From the NCBI GenBank assembly GCA_963663135.2, contig CAXXRM010000002.1, positions 248,001 through 312,000 on the forward strand: a DNA stretch of 64,000 nucleotides, in the 5' to 3' direction. This document shows positions 9,677 through 18,027 of the stretch, piece after piece (the first letter of the stretch is position 1; each line of letters opens with the position of its first letter). Source of the stretch: Io17-Chloro-G2 sp963663135. Lineage in GTDB: Bacteria; Chloroflexota; Dehalococcoidia; Lucifugimonadales; UBA3495. The notes under the pieces are model-generated. The model made no database searches, was not told the DNA's origin, and worked only from the letters and a program-made list of their open reading frames with translations. The translations under genes and the position numbers were made by a program.

Positions 9677-10006
9677 TTACGCCGAATCGTTGGCGAGCCT
9701 TGCGCTAACCAGCCGATTCAGGCTTACGCCCTCCTCAGCGGCGCTTAAGGCGAGGGAGCGATGCGTCTCCGGAGGTACGCGCACCATGAATTTTCCGCTG
9801 TAGGTGCGGTCGGCCATTGGTTCCGGCGGCGTTTCATTGTTGGCCTGCATGTCGGCGATGCAGTCTGCCACCAGCCGCCGGATTCCGGAAAAGGCCTCTT
9901 CCGGTGTAGGCGCAAGCCAACTCAAAGAAAAAAACTCAACGCACAGTCCAACGTATTCCTCGTCCTCAGCAGACCAAGTGACTCTATATGTGTAATGGTC
10001 AGCCAT
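9677..10006 (-). CDS. hicB: HicB-family antitoxin
   Basis: 109 residues. The N-terminal half has the degenerate RNase H-like HicB fold (YVGLCVEFFSLSWLAPTPEEAFSGI); the C-terminal end is a ribbon-helix-helix DNA-binding motif (MVRVPPETHRSLALSAAEEG). It overlaps the hicA stop by 8 bp with site aaggaagg just before ATG 10006, as expected of a coupled toxin-antitoxin pair. It should neutralise HicA and repress the operon. Confidence 0.85.
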   Translation of the reverse strand: MADHYTYRVTWSAEDEEYVGLCVEFFSLSWLAPTPEEAFSGIRRLVADCIADMQANNETPPEPMADRTYSGKFMVRVPPETHRSLALSAAEEGVSLNRLVSARLANDSA

Positions 10007-10247
10007 CACCTTCCTTCAATTTTTCAAGCGCCTTGATGACTTGGCGTACTTGATATGGTTTTGCCATGCCCTTGTCGCTCTGTATGTTTACCCTGGGGTC
10101 ACCTCGCCACGGAGTGCGGTAAACCCGGTGGCTTGTGCCTCGTTGATGGGGTTCTCCGAAGTAGCCGTCGCATACTCTAGCTAGCTCTACGAACCGAACG
10201 CCGTTGGGATTACTTCGGAGTTTCTCAATGGTGGACGCGAGGTCCAT
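9999..10247 (-). CDS. hicA: HicA-family mRNA interferase toxin
   Basis: 82 residues with the HicA signature: FVELARVCDGYF, then GTSHRVYRTP where the His is the catalytic residue of the dsRBD-like fold, and MAKPYQVRQVIKALEKL at the end. HicA toxins cut mRNA in a ribosome-independent way. The site before ATG 10247 is poor; the only strong site (aggagg) lies in front of a short overlapping frame at 10287, which may couple translation. Confidence 0.82.
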   Translation of the reverse strand: MDLASTIEKLRSNPNGVRFVELARVCDGYFGEPHQRGTSHRVYRTPWRGDPRVNIQSDKGMAKPYQVRQVIKALEKLKEGDG

Positions 10248-10287
10248 GCCGAGCTTCTGTATGCGATTGGGTCAAACAATAGGGCAT
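10225..10287 (-). CDS. Possible 20-residue leader peptide overlapping the hicA start
   Basis: AAAAAGGAGG is placed 4-5 nt before ATG 10287, which opens 20 codons (MPYCLTQSHTEARHGPRVHH) ending TGA at 10225, inside the first codons of hicA. Because the perfect site serves this frame and not hicA, ribosomes ending here could reinitiate at hicA and keep toxin levels low. This is only inferred from spacing. Confidence 0.3.
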   Translation of the reverse strand: MPYCLTQSHTEARHGPRVHH

Positions 10288-10657
10288 CAGGCCTCCTTTT
10301 TAAATGCGTGACTCGTGCCACGCATTACAATGGTACCAATAATGATACTATTGCTCAAGCTGCCGTGAGGTCGTAACTGTTCGGACTAGGTGAGTCGGAT
10401 AGCTTCAAAGCCTTGCGATGACCGCTAGCCTGAGCACCGACAACCGGAATTAGGCCCATGATTTTCCTTCGAAGGCTGCCCGCATCTCCTCAAGTCTGGA
10501 CAATCACCTGATATCCGGTCTCTTAATTCCAAGGGTAAGTGCTAAACTGGCCCGGATGCTGCCGGATTAACCGGGAATCATGCATTCCCGGCAGCTGCAC
10601 CCGCGGTGGTGACGGTTCACAACCAGCGCATTTATCAAGGCCCGGAGGTTTGATGCC
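10288..10657. promoter_or_regulatory. Intergenic region with hicAB promoter and candidate operator
   Basis: Upstream of hicA lies a perfect inverted repeat AATGCGTG-8 nt-CACGCATT (10303-10326), followed by a weaker one, AATGGTAC-8 nt-ATACTATT (10328-10351). On the minus strand TTGAGC, 17 nt, TACCAT (about 10334-10362) could be the promoter. Such paired palindromes suit binding by the ribbon-helix-helix domain of HicB. From 10380 to 10657 I see nothing except the site ggaggtttg before the next gene. Confidence 0.45.
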
Positions 10658-11413
10658 ATGAGGCTTGAGGGAAAAGTTGCGTTTATCAGCGGCGGAGCCC
10701 GGGGTATGGGGGCCTGCGAAGCCCAACTCTTTGCCTCAGAGGGCGCTCGGGTGGCAATCGGCGACGTGTTGGAGGAAGAGGGACGACGCCTGGCCGCAGC
10801 CATAGGAGAATCCGGGGGCGAGTGCCTATTCCTACCCTTGGACGTTACCAGTCAGTCCCAGTGGGAAGGGGCCATCGCCGCGGTGGCGTCGCGTTTTGGC
10901 AGGCTGGACATCCTGGTTAACAACGCCGGCGTTGGGGCCACGAACGCGAGGGTCGAAGAGACGGAGGAAGCAGATTGGGACCGGGTGATGGATATTAACG
11001 CCAAAGGTGTCTTTTTGGGGACACGGGCGGCCATCCCGGAGATGCGGAGGTCCGGCGGCGGCTCTATCATCAACATTTCTTCCCAGTTGGGCCTGGTTGG
11101 AGTGGACAATAGCAGCCCCCAGTACCAGGCGTCGAAAGGGGCGGTGCGGTTGTTGACCAAGGCCACCGCAATCCAATATGCGGCTGAGGGCATCCGGGCC
11201 AATTCAGTGCATCCCGGGCCCATCGAAACCCCCATGACCGCGGCCGGCCGCGCGGACAGTGCCCGTTACGAAACCACGGTGGCCCGGATTCCGCTGGGCC
11301 GGTACGGCCAGCCCGAAGATGTCGCCAACGGAGTGCTTTTCCTGGCGTCGGACGAATCGTCGTTCATGACCGGCAGCGAGTTGGTCATCGACGGCGGCTG
11401 GACCGCGCAGTAG
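10658..11413 (+). CDS. Short-chain dehydrogenase/reductase
   Basis: 251-residue classical SDR: FISGGARGMG cofactor loop, ILVNNAGVG, IINISSQLG, YQASKGA with catalytic Tyr/Lys, and HPGPIETPMT. It resembles glucose/cyclopentanol dehydrogenase-like members, but that does not fix the substrate. Site ggagg lies 11 nt before the ATG. It is more canonical than the SDR at 8723 and is not a close duplicate of it. Confidence 0.9.
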   Translation: MRLEGKVAFISGGARGMGACEAQLFASEGARVAIGDVLEEEGRRLAAAIGESGGECLFLPLDVTSQSQWEGAIAAVASRFGRLDILVNNAGVGATNARVEETEEADWDRVMDINAKGVFLGTRAAIPEMRRSGGGSIINISSQLGLVGVDNSSPQYQASKGAVRLLTKATAIQYAAEGIRANSVHPGPIETPMTAAGRADSARYETTVARIPLGRYGQPEDVANGVLFLASDESSFMTGSELVIDGGWTAQ

Positions 11414-11531
11414 CGTTTTCGGGCGGAATCAAGCGCGAACCAGCCCCGGGGCAGCTTGCTCAGTCAAACCGTAATCCCCGGCTTGTTGGAAATGTTCCCC
11501 GGAGCCGTCCCATATCGGAGTCTGGTTGAGG

Positions 11532-12500
11532 TTAGACCTCGAGCAGGATCTTACCGGTGCTCAGCCTTCCCTCCAATTGGCGGTGAGCCTCGGCCGCCTC
11601 AGCCAGGGGCAGGGTCAAGCCAATGTGGAGTTTTAACTCTCCGGTCGTTGCCCAGCGTAGCACGTCGTCGGCCCTTTGAAGCAGTTCCTCGCGGGTGGCG
11701 GTGTAGTCACCCAGGCTGGGCCGGGTCAAGATACGAGACCTACCCTGTAACAAGGATGGGTCAATGGGATCGATGGGGCCGCTGGCCGCCCCGTACAGGG
11801 CCATGTACCCCCGTAGGCCCAGGCAGTTCATTCCCTTGGTGAAGGTGTCCTTACCCACGGCGTCGAAGATCATCCGGACGCCCTCGCCGTCGGTGGCCCG
11901 CTTGATCTCGTCTTCAAAATCCTGGCGGGTGTACATGATGACGTGGTCGGCGCCGGCATCCGAAGCGGTGGCGGCTTTGGCGTCGGTGGAAACGGTCGTG
12001 AAAATCTCTGCCCCCACCTTGCGCAGCATCTGGATCAACATCAGCCCCATACCGCCGGCCCCGGCGTGGACCAGGACCCGGTCACCGGCATTAAGCGGGG
12101 TGATGCCGAAAACCAGGAAGTGGGCCGTCATTCCCTGGAGCATGGTGGCGGCGGCGGTTGTGAAGCTGGTCTCCGGCGGCATCTGCACCAGCAGCCAGGA
12201 AGGGACCACGGCCCTTTGGGCGTACGCGCCGGTGTGCATCGCGTAGGTAACCCTGTCGCCCACGACTACTTCGGTGACCCCTTCTCCCACGGCGGTTACA
12301 ACGCCGGCCGCTTCCCGTCCCGGCGTCCACGGAAATTCGGCGGGAGGATTGGAACCCCGGCGGCTGGATACGTCGGTGAAATTCACTCCGGACACTTTGA
12401 TGTCCACCAATGCTTCTCCCGGACCCGGCGTGGGATCGGGTGCGTCTTCATAACGCAGCACATCCGGTGGACCTACCTCATGGGCTCGAACGCTTTTCAT
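11532..12500 (-). CDS. Zinc-independent quinone oxidoreductase (MDR family)
   Basis: 322 residues, NADPH:quinone reductase type: GVNFTDVSSRRG, PGREAAGVVTAVGEGV, VHAGAGGMGLMLIQM as the nucleotide loop and the closing LEGRLSTGKILLEV. No zinc-binding cysteines are present. Start 12500 follows aaggagg perfectly; an upstream extension of nine residues is rejected. Confidence 0.9.
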   Translation of the reverse strand: MKSVRAHEVGPPDVLRYEDAPDPTPGPGEALVDIKVSGVNFTDVSSRRGSNPPAEFPWTPGREAAGVVTAVGEGVTEVVVGDRVTYAMHTGAYAQRAVVPSWLLVQMPPETSFTTAAATMLQGMTAHFLVFGITPLNAGDRVLVHAGAGGMGLMLIQMLRKVGAEIFTTVSTDAKAATASDAGADHVIMYTRQDFEDEIKRATDGEGVRMIFDAVGKDTFTKGMNCLGLRGYMALYGAASGPIDPIDPSLLQGRSRILTRPSLGDYTATREELLQRADDVLRWATTGELKLHIGLTLPLAEAAEAHRQLEGRLSTGKILLEV

Positions 12501-12915
12501 TCGGAACCTCCTTAAAGCTAACCGCAAAGCCTGGCGGAAATCACAGGGTACAACAGATGCACCAACCGCGAAAGACCGGAATAGTAGGGGTATAGGGTCT
12601 TTTCATTGTCAGCCGTTATTCCCGCCGCACGCACCGACACCCTACGCACCGCCGTCCCACCGCGTTCCATCGTAATTCTCGCCGCAGCGGGAATCCAGAG
12701 CCCTTTTTTTGTGTGATGGCGGTTGTGCTGACAGGAGACTGCGGGGTGCGAGGCCGCAGTTCCCGGCGCGTCGGCGCTGCCATGACCGTGTTGGGGCATA
12801 GTCAGGGCTCTGGATTCCCGCTGCGGCGAGAATGACTGGAGAGAATGAAAAGGCCCTGAGTAGGGGTGGTCCGGACCATGATCCCGTCCTACCGGAAAAG
12901 CCGGGGAAGGTGCCC
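12501..12915. repeat. Intergenic region with a perfect 30-bp inverted repeat (12675-12704 / 12804-12833)
   Basis: Two perfectly complementary 30-nt arms lie 99 bp apart. Each arm contains ATTCTCGCCGCAGCGGGAAT, itself an imperfect palindrome, followed by CCAGAGCCCT. This resembles the widespread GC-rich REP-type palindromes of many bacteria and could be a non-autonomous element. It lies between two convergent-to-tail genes on the minus strand and may also serve as a transcription end for MmgE/PrpD. No gene is seen. Confidence 0.8.
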
Positions 12916-14286
12916 CTATGCACCGAGAATTGAGCCGAGCCCGGAAAGGTCCTTGACCTCCTCCATGCTCCGGAACTGCTCGATCGCCCCCAGAATGTGG
13001 TCGGGAGTCATAACGTGGCGGGCGCAATATAGAAACTTCGCATCCAACTCTTCAGGAGCCAGGGGCAACTCCGGGCCTCCCCGCGCAAACTCCACCCGCT
13101 GCTGAATCGTTCCCCCTCTTGTCGTGGCGACGGTAACCGTTGTGGGTTGGGGCGCCAGTGTCGTTGGGACTTCATCACCGACTGCGCTGACCCGGCGCAT
13201 CAACCGCCGCACCGAAGGGTCGGCCAAAGATGCTTCGGAAAACTGCTCCAGCAGAGGCTGTCCGTGCAGCCAGGTAACCGCCACTAAAAATGGGAGACTT
13301 TGCCGTGCCTCCCAGGGAGTTTGGGGGTCTACTTCGGGCAGCGCCTCCAGCGCGGCCGGTGTTACGCGGACGGTTATCGACTCCACCTGGTCCGGCTCGA
13401 TCCGGTGTTGCTCCAAGAGATGGAGCACCGCGTCGATGGGGCCGTGGGCTGCTGGCGAGCATGGATACAGACGCAGCACCGGTCCGGGCGTGACTACGTC
13501 GAAAGGATTCCCAAGGGAAGCGAAAAACTCGTCCTGCTGAACGGCGGAGAGGCCGGCGGGCGGCAATCCTGGCACCTGGCTGAATCTGGATCCGGCGAAG
13601 GGTGTAGGCATACCGGCCCGGACCAGCAGAGCGGAAGCTGTCCCGGCCGCGGCCATTTGGCCATACTGGAGCGGCGGGACTGGCCCGGTCATTCTGGCCC
13701 CAAGGGGAATGTTCTCAGTGGATGCCAATTCCAAAGCGGTTGCAATTTCGAGCGGGTCCAATCCCATAATCATCCCGGCCGCTGCCGCTGCGCCCAATGC
13801 TCCGGACAGCCGGTCAGGGTTGGTGGCGACAGGTTGACCCTGGCCACCGGGCGCTGCCAACGCGCCCAGTTTGGAAGTGATCTCGCAGCCGTGAACAAAG
13901 GCGTTGAGGACCGTTCTGCCCGAACACCGTTCCAACTCGGCCAGGGCCATGACCACCGGGAAGATCACTGCCGTCGGGTGGCCTCCGCAGCCCACGATGT
14001 CATCGTCGAATTCCAGCAAGCGGACCATGAGGCCGTTGGCCAAGCACGCCTGGACCGGCGAGGTCCGCAGGCCCATCCCGATAACAGTGCATTTCCCTTC
14101 ACCGCCCATGTCTCGCACGAATCGGGTGACGGCCAACGCTTCCGGCTGGGCCGACCCCGCCAAGGCCACCGCGGCGGCGTTGATCATGATCTCCTTGGAC
14201 CGCTCTGCGGCCTGTTTGGGCAGCGAGTCGTCGGAGCTGCGTTCCCAAATATATTGAGCTAAACGGCGGGTGAAAGCCTGAGCCAC
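12916..14286 (-). CDS. MmgE/PrpD-family protein
   Basis: About 456 residues, with the MmgE/PrpD fold shared by 2-methylcitrate dehydratase and cis-aconitate decarboxylase: SKEIMINAAAVALAGS, VRLLEFDDDIVGCGGHPTA (family HP motif), AAAAGMIMGLDPLEIATAL, and SPAAHGPIDAVLHL. GTG 14286 (VAQAFTRRLAQYIW) is chosen because the longer frame upstream has no family character; the site acagga is modest. Exact substrate unknown. Confidence 0.82.
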   Translation of the reverse strand: MAQAFTRRLAQYIWERSSDDSLPKQAAERSKEIMINAAAVALAGSAQPEALAVTRFVRDMGGEGKCTVIGMGLRTSPVQACLANGLMVRLLEFDDDIVGCGGHPTAVIFPVVMALAELERCSGRTVLNAFVHGCEITSKLGALAAPGGQGQPVATNPDRLSGALGAAAAAGMIMGLDPLEIATALELASTENIPLGARMTGPVPPLQYGQMAAAGTASALLVRAGMPTPFAGSRFSQVPGLPPAGLSAVQQDEFFASLGNPFDVVTPGPVLRLYPCSPAAHGPIDAVLHLLEQHRIEPDQVESITVRVTPAALEALPEVDPQTPWEARQSLPFLVAVTWLHGQPLLEQFSEASLADPSVRRLMRRVSAVGDEVPTTLAPQPTTVTVATTRGGTIQQRVEFARGGPELPLAPEELDAKFLYCARHVMTPDHILGAIEQFRSMEEVKDLSGLGSILGA

Positions 14287-14598
14287 GAGAGCCTGTTCCT
14301 GTGAAGAGCACCTCGACCCCGTAGTAGGATGGACAACAGGGGCCGCGTGGGATTTCCGGGAGCATACCGGAGCATGCTTTATGCCGCAACTTCGGCGCTG
14401 GCGTTCTGAATCCGGTGGGGCGTGCACGGGAATAGCAATGGTTGCCGGCATGGCTGGCGCTGCCGCCGAATGGAGGGGAGCCATTTGGGTTTACTTTGGA
14501 TTGCAAGTGTGTTTTAGTAAAATCCCGACCCGCCGCGGGCCGGGCAAATCGCTGGCAACAAAGCAGTCACAGCCATACCGGCTGAGGAGTTTTCGAAC

Positions 14599-15369
14599 AT
14601 GAGCTACGAAGTAATTAAGGTTGACAGGCAGGACCGTGTGGCCGTGGTGACCCTGAACCGGCCCGAGGTTCTCAACGCGTTGAGCTACCAGTTGGTCCGG
14701 GAATTGGACGAGGCCGTCACCGAGATGGCGGAGGACGATGGTGTTGGGGCCATCGTTTTAACCGGCACGGGTGAGCGGGCCTTTTCCGCCGGAGCCGACA
14801 TCCACGAAAACCGGGAGCTTGGGGAGGAGGAAAGGGACCGCATCACTGCGGAGCGAGCGGACTTCACCTGGCGTTTGGCCGCCAGCCCCAAACCCGTCAT
14901 CGGAGCCATCAACGGGTTGTGCTACGGCGGCGGGACCGTTATGGCCACGAGCCTGGACTTTCTGCTGGGGTGCGAGCGCTCCAGTTTCCGGTTTTTGGCG
15001 GTCAATTACGGTCAGATGAATGCCACCTGGAGTCTTCCGACCATGGTTGGTTGGCCCCGAGCTAAGGAATTACTCTACAGCGGCCGCGAGGTCTTTGCGG
15101 ATGAGGCCTATCACATCGGTCTGCTGAACCATCTAGTGCCCTCCGAACAGTTGATGGACAAGGCGGTGGAGGCTGCCGCCGGGATTGCCAAGAACCGGGC
15201 CGAGGGCGTGGCCAACATCAAGCAGATATTGATGGAGCACACCGGAAATTCCCTGGAAGAACAGTTCCGAGACGAAGTAGACGCTCGCGCCGGCCGGTTT
15301 CGAGGCCTGTCGGTGGAAGAGGGCTTCAAGGATTTCCTGGACCGAAAAGGCCGGAAACCCAGGGTCTAG
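14599..15369 (+). CDS. Enoyl-CoA hydratase/isomerase family protein
   Basis: 256-residue crotonase-fold enzyme: VVTLNRPEVLNALS, the oxyanion segment AFSAGADIHE, and GLCYGGGTVMA with the second backbone-NH pocket. The usual catalytic Glu of hydratases is not obvious, so the reaction may be isomerisation or another crotonase chemistry. gaggag precedes ATG by 9 nt. It diverges from MmgE/PrpD across 310 bp. Confidence 0.88.
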   Translation: MSYEVIKVDRQDRVAVVTLNRPEVLNALSYQLVRELDEAVTEMAEDDGVGAIVLTGTGERAFSAGADIHENRELGEEERDRITAERADFTWRLAASPKPVIGAINGLCYGGGTVMATSLDFLLGCERSSFRFLAVNYGQMNATWSLPTMVGWPRAKELLYSGREVFADEAYHIGLLNHLVPSEQLMDKAVEAAAGIAKNRAEGVANIKQILMEHTGNSLEEQFRDEVDARAGRFRGLSVEEGFKDFLDRKGRKPRV

Positions 15370-15468
15370 TAAGCCAAAGGTGAATCCGGACGTGCGGTCG
15401 AAGCGCTGGTCTCGCTTCAGGCGGTTCTCTGATATCTTCCCGCCCGGGTATCCCCCAGGAGGATCCCC

Positions 15469-15831
15469 GTGGTAAGCCGCCAGCCAACTCCGCCGCTGGG
15501 CAGCCGGGGAAATCAACCCGATGCCATCGCTGCGGACGGCTCGGAGATTCGCCTGCTCATCGACGAACGTCACGGCGCAACCCGGGGTAGCCTGGTGGAG
15601 GTCACGCTGCCGGCGGGCCAGGTCTCACGTCCGGTGTGGCACCGGACAGTCGAGGAAGTCTGGTATGTCCTGGAAGGCCGGGGCCAGGTCTGGCGCTGTC
15701 CTGCCGGGGCCCCCGCCGAATCGGCTCCTCCGTTGGAGGTATCCCCCGGTGACGCTGTAGGCATCCCCACAGGGTGGCGGTTCCAGTTCAACTCCGCCCA
15801 CCAAGCTGGGCAAAATCAAGAACCTTCGTGA
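15469..15831 (+). CDS. Cupin-domain protein
   Basis: 120 residues from GTG 15469, preceded by aggaggatcccc. A single cupin: VEVTLPAGQVSRPVWHRTVEEVWYVLEG (motif 1, with His and Glu) and PGDAVGIPTGWRFQF (motif 2). The C-terminal strand that usually follows is replaced by SAHQAGQNQEPS, so the end could be altered by a small frameshift. Function unknown. Confidence 0.7.
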   Translation: MVSRQPTPPLGSRGNQPDAIAADGSEIRLLIDERHGATRGSLVEVTLPAGQVSRPVWHRTVEEVWYVLEGRGQVWRCPAGAPAESAPPLEVSPGDAVGIPTGWRFQFNSAHQAGQNQEPS

Positions 15832-15982
15832 TTGGGTTCGCCCTGGACCAGTGATCATTCAGTCCTTCGCGCTCTGGAACGGAGTTGGACTTCCCAGCTA
15901 GGAGCTGTCCCAGGAGTATGGAGGTTCATTTACCTGTGAGTTAACCGTTGTGGCCTGTGATTTTGGATTTTAATTGCCATAA

Positions 15983-16011
15983 TTGACAAAGAGAGCGGGT
16001 AGGAATATGGC
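15983..16011 (+). promoter_or_regulatory. Candidate sigma-70 promoter
   Basis: TTGACA at 15983-15988, a 17-nt spacer and TATGGC at 16006-16011 form a good -35/-10 pair. It faces the truncated frame at 16064. The rest of 15832-16063 shows no gene. Confidence 0.45.
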
Positions 16012-16063
16012 CTGATGTGAAGGCAGCTGTGGGGATTTAACACAGGGTGGCTGTGGATAGGGA

Positions 16064-16160
16064 ATGCTAGTAACTCGTCGCTTGCCAGGGCCGAAACTAT
16101 CACTGGTGTGCGTCCGGGCTGCGTGCTTCGCCCTGATTCTTGTGACGACCGTGGTTCTCC
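16064..16160 (+). pseudogene. N-terminus of a membrane or secreted protein cut by IS1182
   Basis: ATG 16064 opens a frame beginning MLVTRRLPGPKLS and continuing with a hydrophobic stretch (ACFALILVTTVVLL) that ends exactly where the IS1182 left end starts. This looks like a signal anchor whose gene was interrupted. After the right end of the element the same frame runs only about 12 codons to a stop, so the remainder of the gene is not there. Confidence 0.45.
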
Positions 16161-18013
16161 TAGAAGTCCGGCCGGAAAGTGGCTGTGGCCGGGTAAGCGG
16201 CTATACTTGGGGTCAACAAGTGTAGCGAGGGCGGAGAATGTTGGGAGAGCGTTCGGACCAGAGGGGACTTTGGGAAGCGGACCGGCTGTATCTGGATCAC
16301 GTGGGGCGGGACACCTTCTACGGCATGTTGGCCTCGCTGCGGGGCCGGCTGTTCCGAGACGCCGAGTTCGCCGAATTCTACTGCCCCGACAACGGCCGGG
16401 ACAGCGTGCCGCCCAGCCTGCTGGCGACGGCGCTGCTGCTCCAGTCCCACGACAAGGTCAGCGACGCCGAGGCCAAGGCCCGGGCCGACTTTGACCTACG
16501 CTGGAAAGTAGCCCTGGGGATTGAGGTGGAGGACCGGCCCTTCGCCAAGAGCACGCTGCAGGTGTTTCGCGCTCAGCTGATCCTGCACGACAAGGTGCGG
16601 GAGGTGTTCGAGGGCAGCCTGCGGCTGGCCCGGGAGTCGGGGTATCTGAAAGGGCGCGGGATGCGGTTGGCGCTGGACACGACCAACATCCTGGGGCGTG
16701 GCGCGGTGAAGGATACATACAATCTGTTGGCGGACGGGATCGTCAAACTGGCGCGAGCGCTGGCACAGTTGAAGGGAATCAACGTCGGACAATGGGCGAA
16801 GAGTCAGGGATACCATCGATACCTGGGCTCCAGCGTCAAGGGCGAAGCGGCCATCGACTGGTCCGACCGGCAGGCGCGGGCAGCGCTGCTGGCCGGGATT
16901 GTTGCTGACGCAGATCGGTTGTTGGAATTATCGCGTCAGGCGCAGGGGGAATTGCCCGAGGACAGCGCTGAGCGTCAGCGGATTGTGACCGCGGCGGAAC
17001 TGCTGGGGCAGTTGCTGCTCCAGGACGTGGAGCGGACCGAAGGCGGGGCGAGTCTCAAGGATGGGGTGAGCCGGGACCGGATGATGTCGGTGCACGACCC
17101 GGAGATGCGCCACGGCCACAAGAGCAGCAGCCGGCGGTTCGACGGGCACAAGGCGGCGATTGTGGTGGACACCGACTCCCAGCTGATTACCGCCGTGGAG
17201 GTACTGCCCGGCAACGCTCCGGACAACCTGGGGGCGCTGGAACTGGTGGAGCAAAGCGAAGCCAACACCGGTGTGCCAGCGGAGGAGGCCATGGGCGATG
17301 CCGCTTACGGCGACGGCGATACCAGACAGGCCTTCGCCGATGCGGGACGCACCCTGATTGCCAGGGTGCCGGGCCGCCCCAACCGGTCTCACTTTCCGAA
17401 GGAAGACTTTCGGATTGACCTGGATGCGGGTTCCTGCACCTGTCCAGCGGGGCAGGTTACCCGGACGATAGTTCCGGCAGGGCGGCGCACCGACCAAATG
17501 GGTCGAACTTACCGTTTGAAGGCCTTCCGATTCGACGCGGCGGTCTGTGGGGCATGCCCGCTGCGGTCCCAGTGCCTGGCGGCAAAACCGGGTACGGGGC
17601 GGACGGTCCGGCTGCACCCGCAGGAAGCTTTATTGCAGCAGGCCCGCGCCCTGCAGCACAGCGAGGGTTTTGCTGAGTATCGGCAACGGAGGGTAGTGGT
17701 GGAGCACCGGCTGGCACGGCTGGTCCAACTGGGAATCCGCCAGTCCCGCTACTTCGGCCGCATCAAAACCAGGTTCCAGTTGTACCTGGCCGCCACGGTG
17801 GCCAACCTGACCCTGGTGGCCGCCAAAGCCGGCATGACCGGTGAAACCGGCCACGGCCCCAGCGCCGGCAGCGCCCTAGCCGCTGGCATGGGCAACTCCG
17901 CCGCCAATTGCGGCGCCGCGTGGCTCGGGCAAATTTGGGCCCTCATTTTGCTCGCGGCGGCCGCACTGCCCAAATCCCTCTTCCCAACAAGGGGTTTCCG
18001 TCCGGATTTCTAG
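16160..18013 (+). mobile_element. IS1182-family insertion sequence, apparently complete
   Basis: Ends match as inverted repeats: AAGTCCGGCCGGAAA inward from the left and AAATCCGGACGGAAA from the right (13 of 15), each flanked by CTAG, which I read as the target duplication. About 1.85 kb with one transposase gene. The transposase stop codon TAG lies within the right CTAG. It interrupts the frame at 16064. Confidence 0.88.
16238..18013 (+). CDS. IS1182-family transposase
   Basis: 591 residues. N-terminal DUF772-type domain (SVPPSLLATALLLQSHDKVSDAE), then a DDE core: RLALDTTNILG, HKAAIVVDTDSQLITAVEVLPGN, MGDAAYGDGDTRQAF, and VVEHRLARLVQLGIRQSRY with the last Glu. A Cys-rich insertion (SCTCPAG ... 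CGACPLRSQC) is typical of the family. ggcggag precedes ATG. The C-terminal tail is unusually long and hydrophobic because the frame reads through the terminal repeat. Confidence 0.92.
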   Translation: MLGERSDQRGLWEADRLYLDHVGRDTFYGMLASLRGRLFRDAEFAEFYCPDNGRDSVPPSLLATALLLQSHDKVSDAEAKARADFDLRWKVALGIEVEDRPFAKSTLQVFRAQLILHDKVREVFEGSLRLARESGYLKGRGMRLALDTTNILGRGAVKDTYNLLADGIVKLARALAQLKGINVGQWAKSQGYHRYLGSSVKGEAAIDWSDRQARAALLAGIVADADRLLELSRQAQGELPEDSAERQRIVTAAELLGQLLLQDVERTEGGASLKDGVSRDRMMSVHDPEMRHGHKSSSRRFDGHKAAIVVDTDSQLITAVEVLPGNAPDNLGALELVEQSEANTGVPAEEAMGDAAYGDGDTRQAFADAGRTLIARVPGRPNRSHFPKEDFRIDLDAGSCTCPAGQVTRTIVPAGRRTDQMGRTYRLKAFRFDAAVCGACPLRSQCLAAKPGTGRTVRLHPQEALLQQARALQHSEGFAEYRQRRVVVEHRLARLVQLGIRQSRYFGRIKTRFQLYLAATVANLTLVAAKAGMTGETGHGPSAGSALAAGMGNSAANCGAAWLGQIWALILLAAAALPKSLFPTRGFRPDF

Positions 18014-18027
18014 AGGCTAGAAAACAT

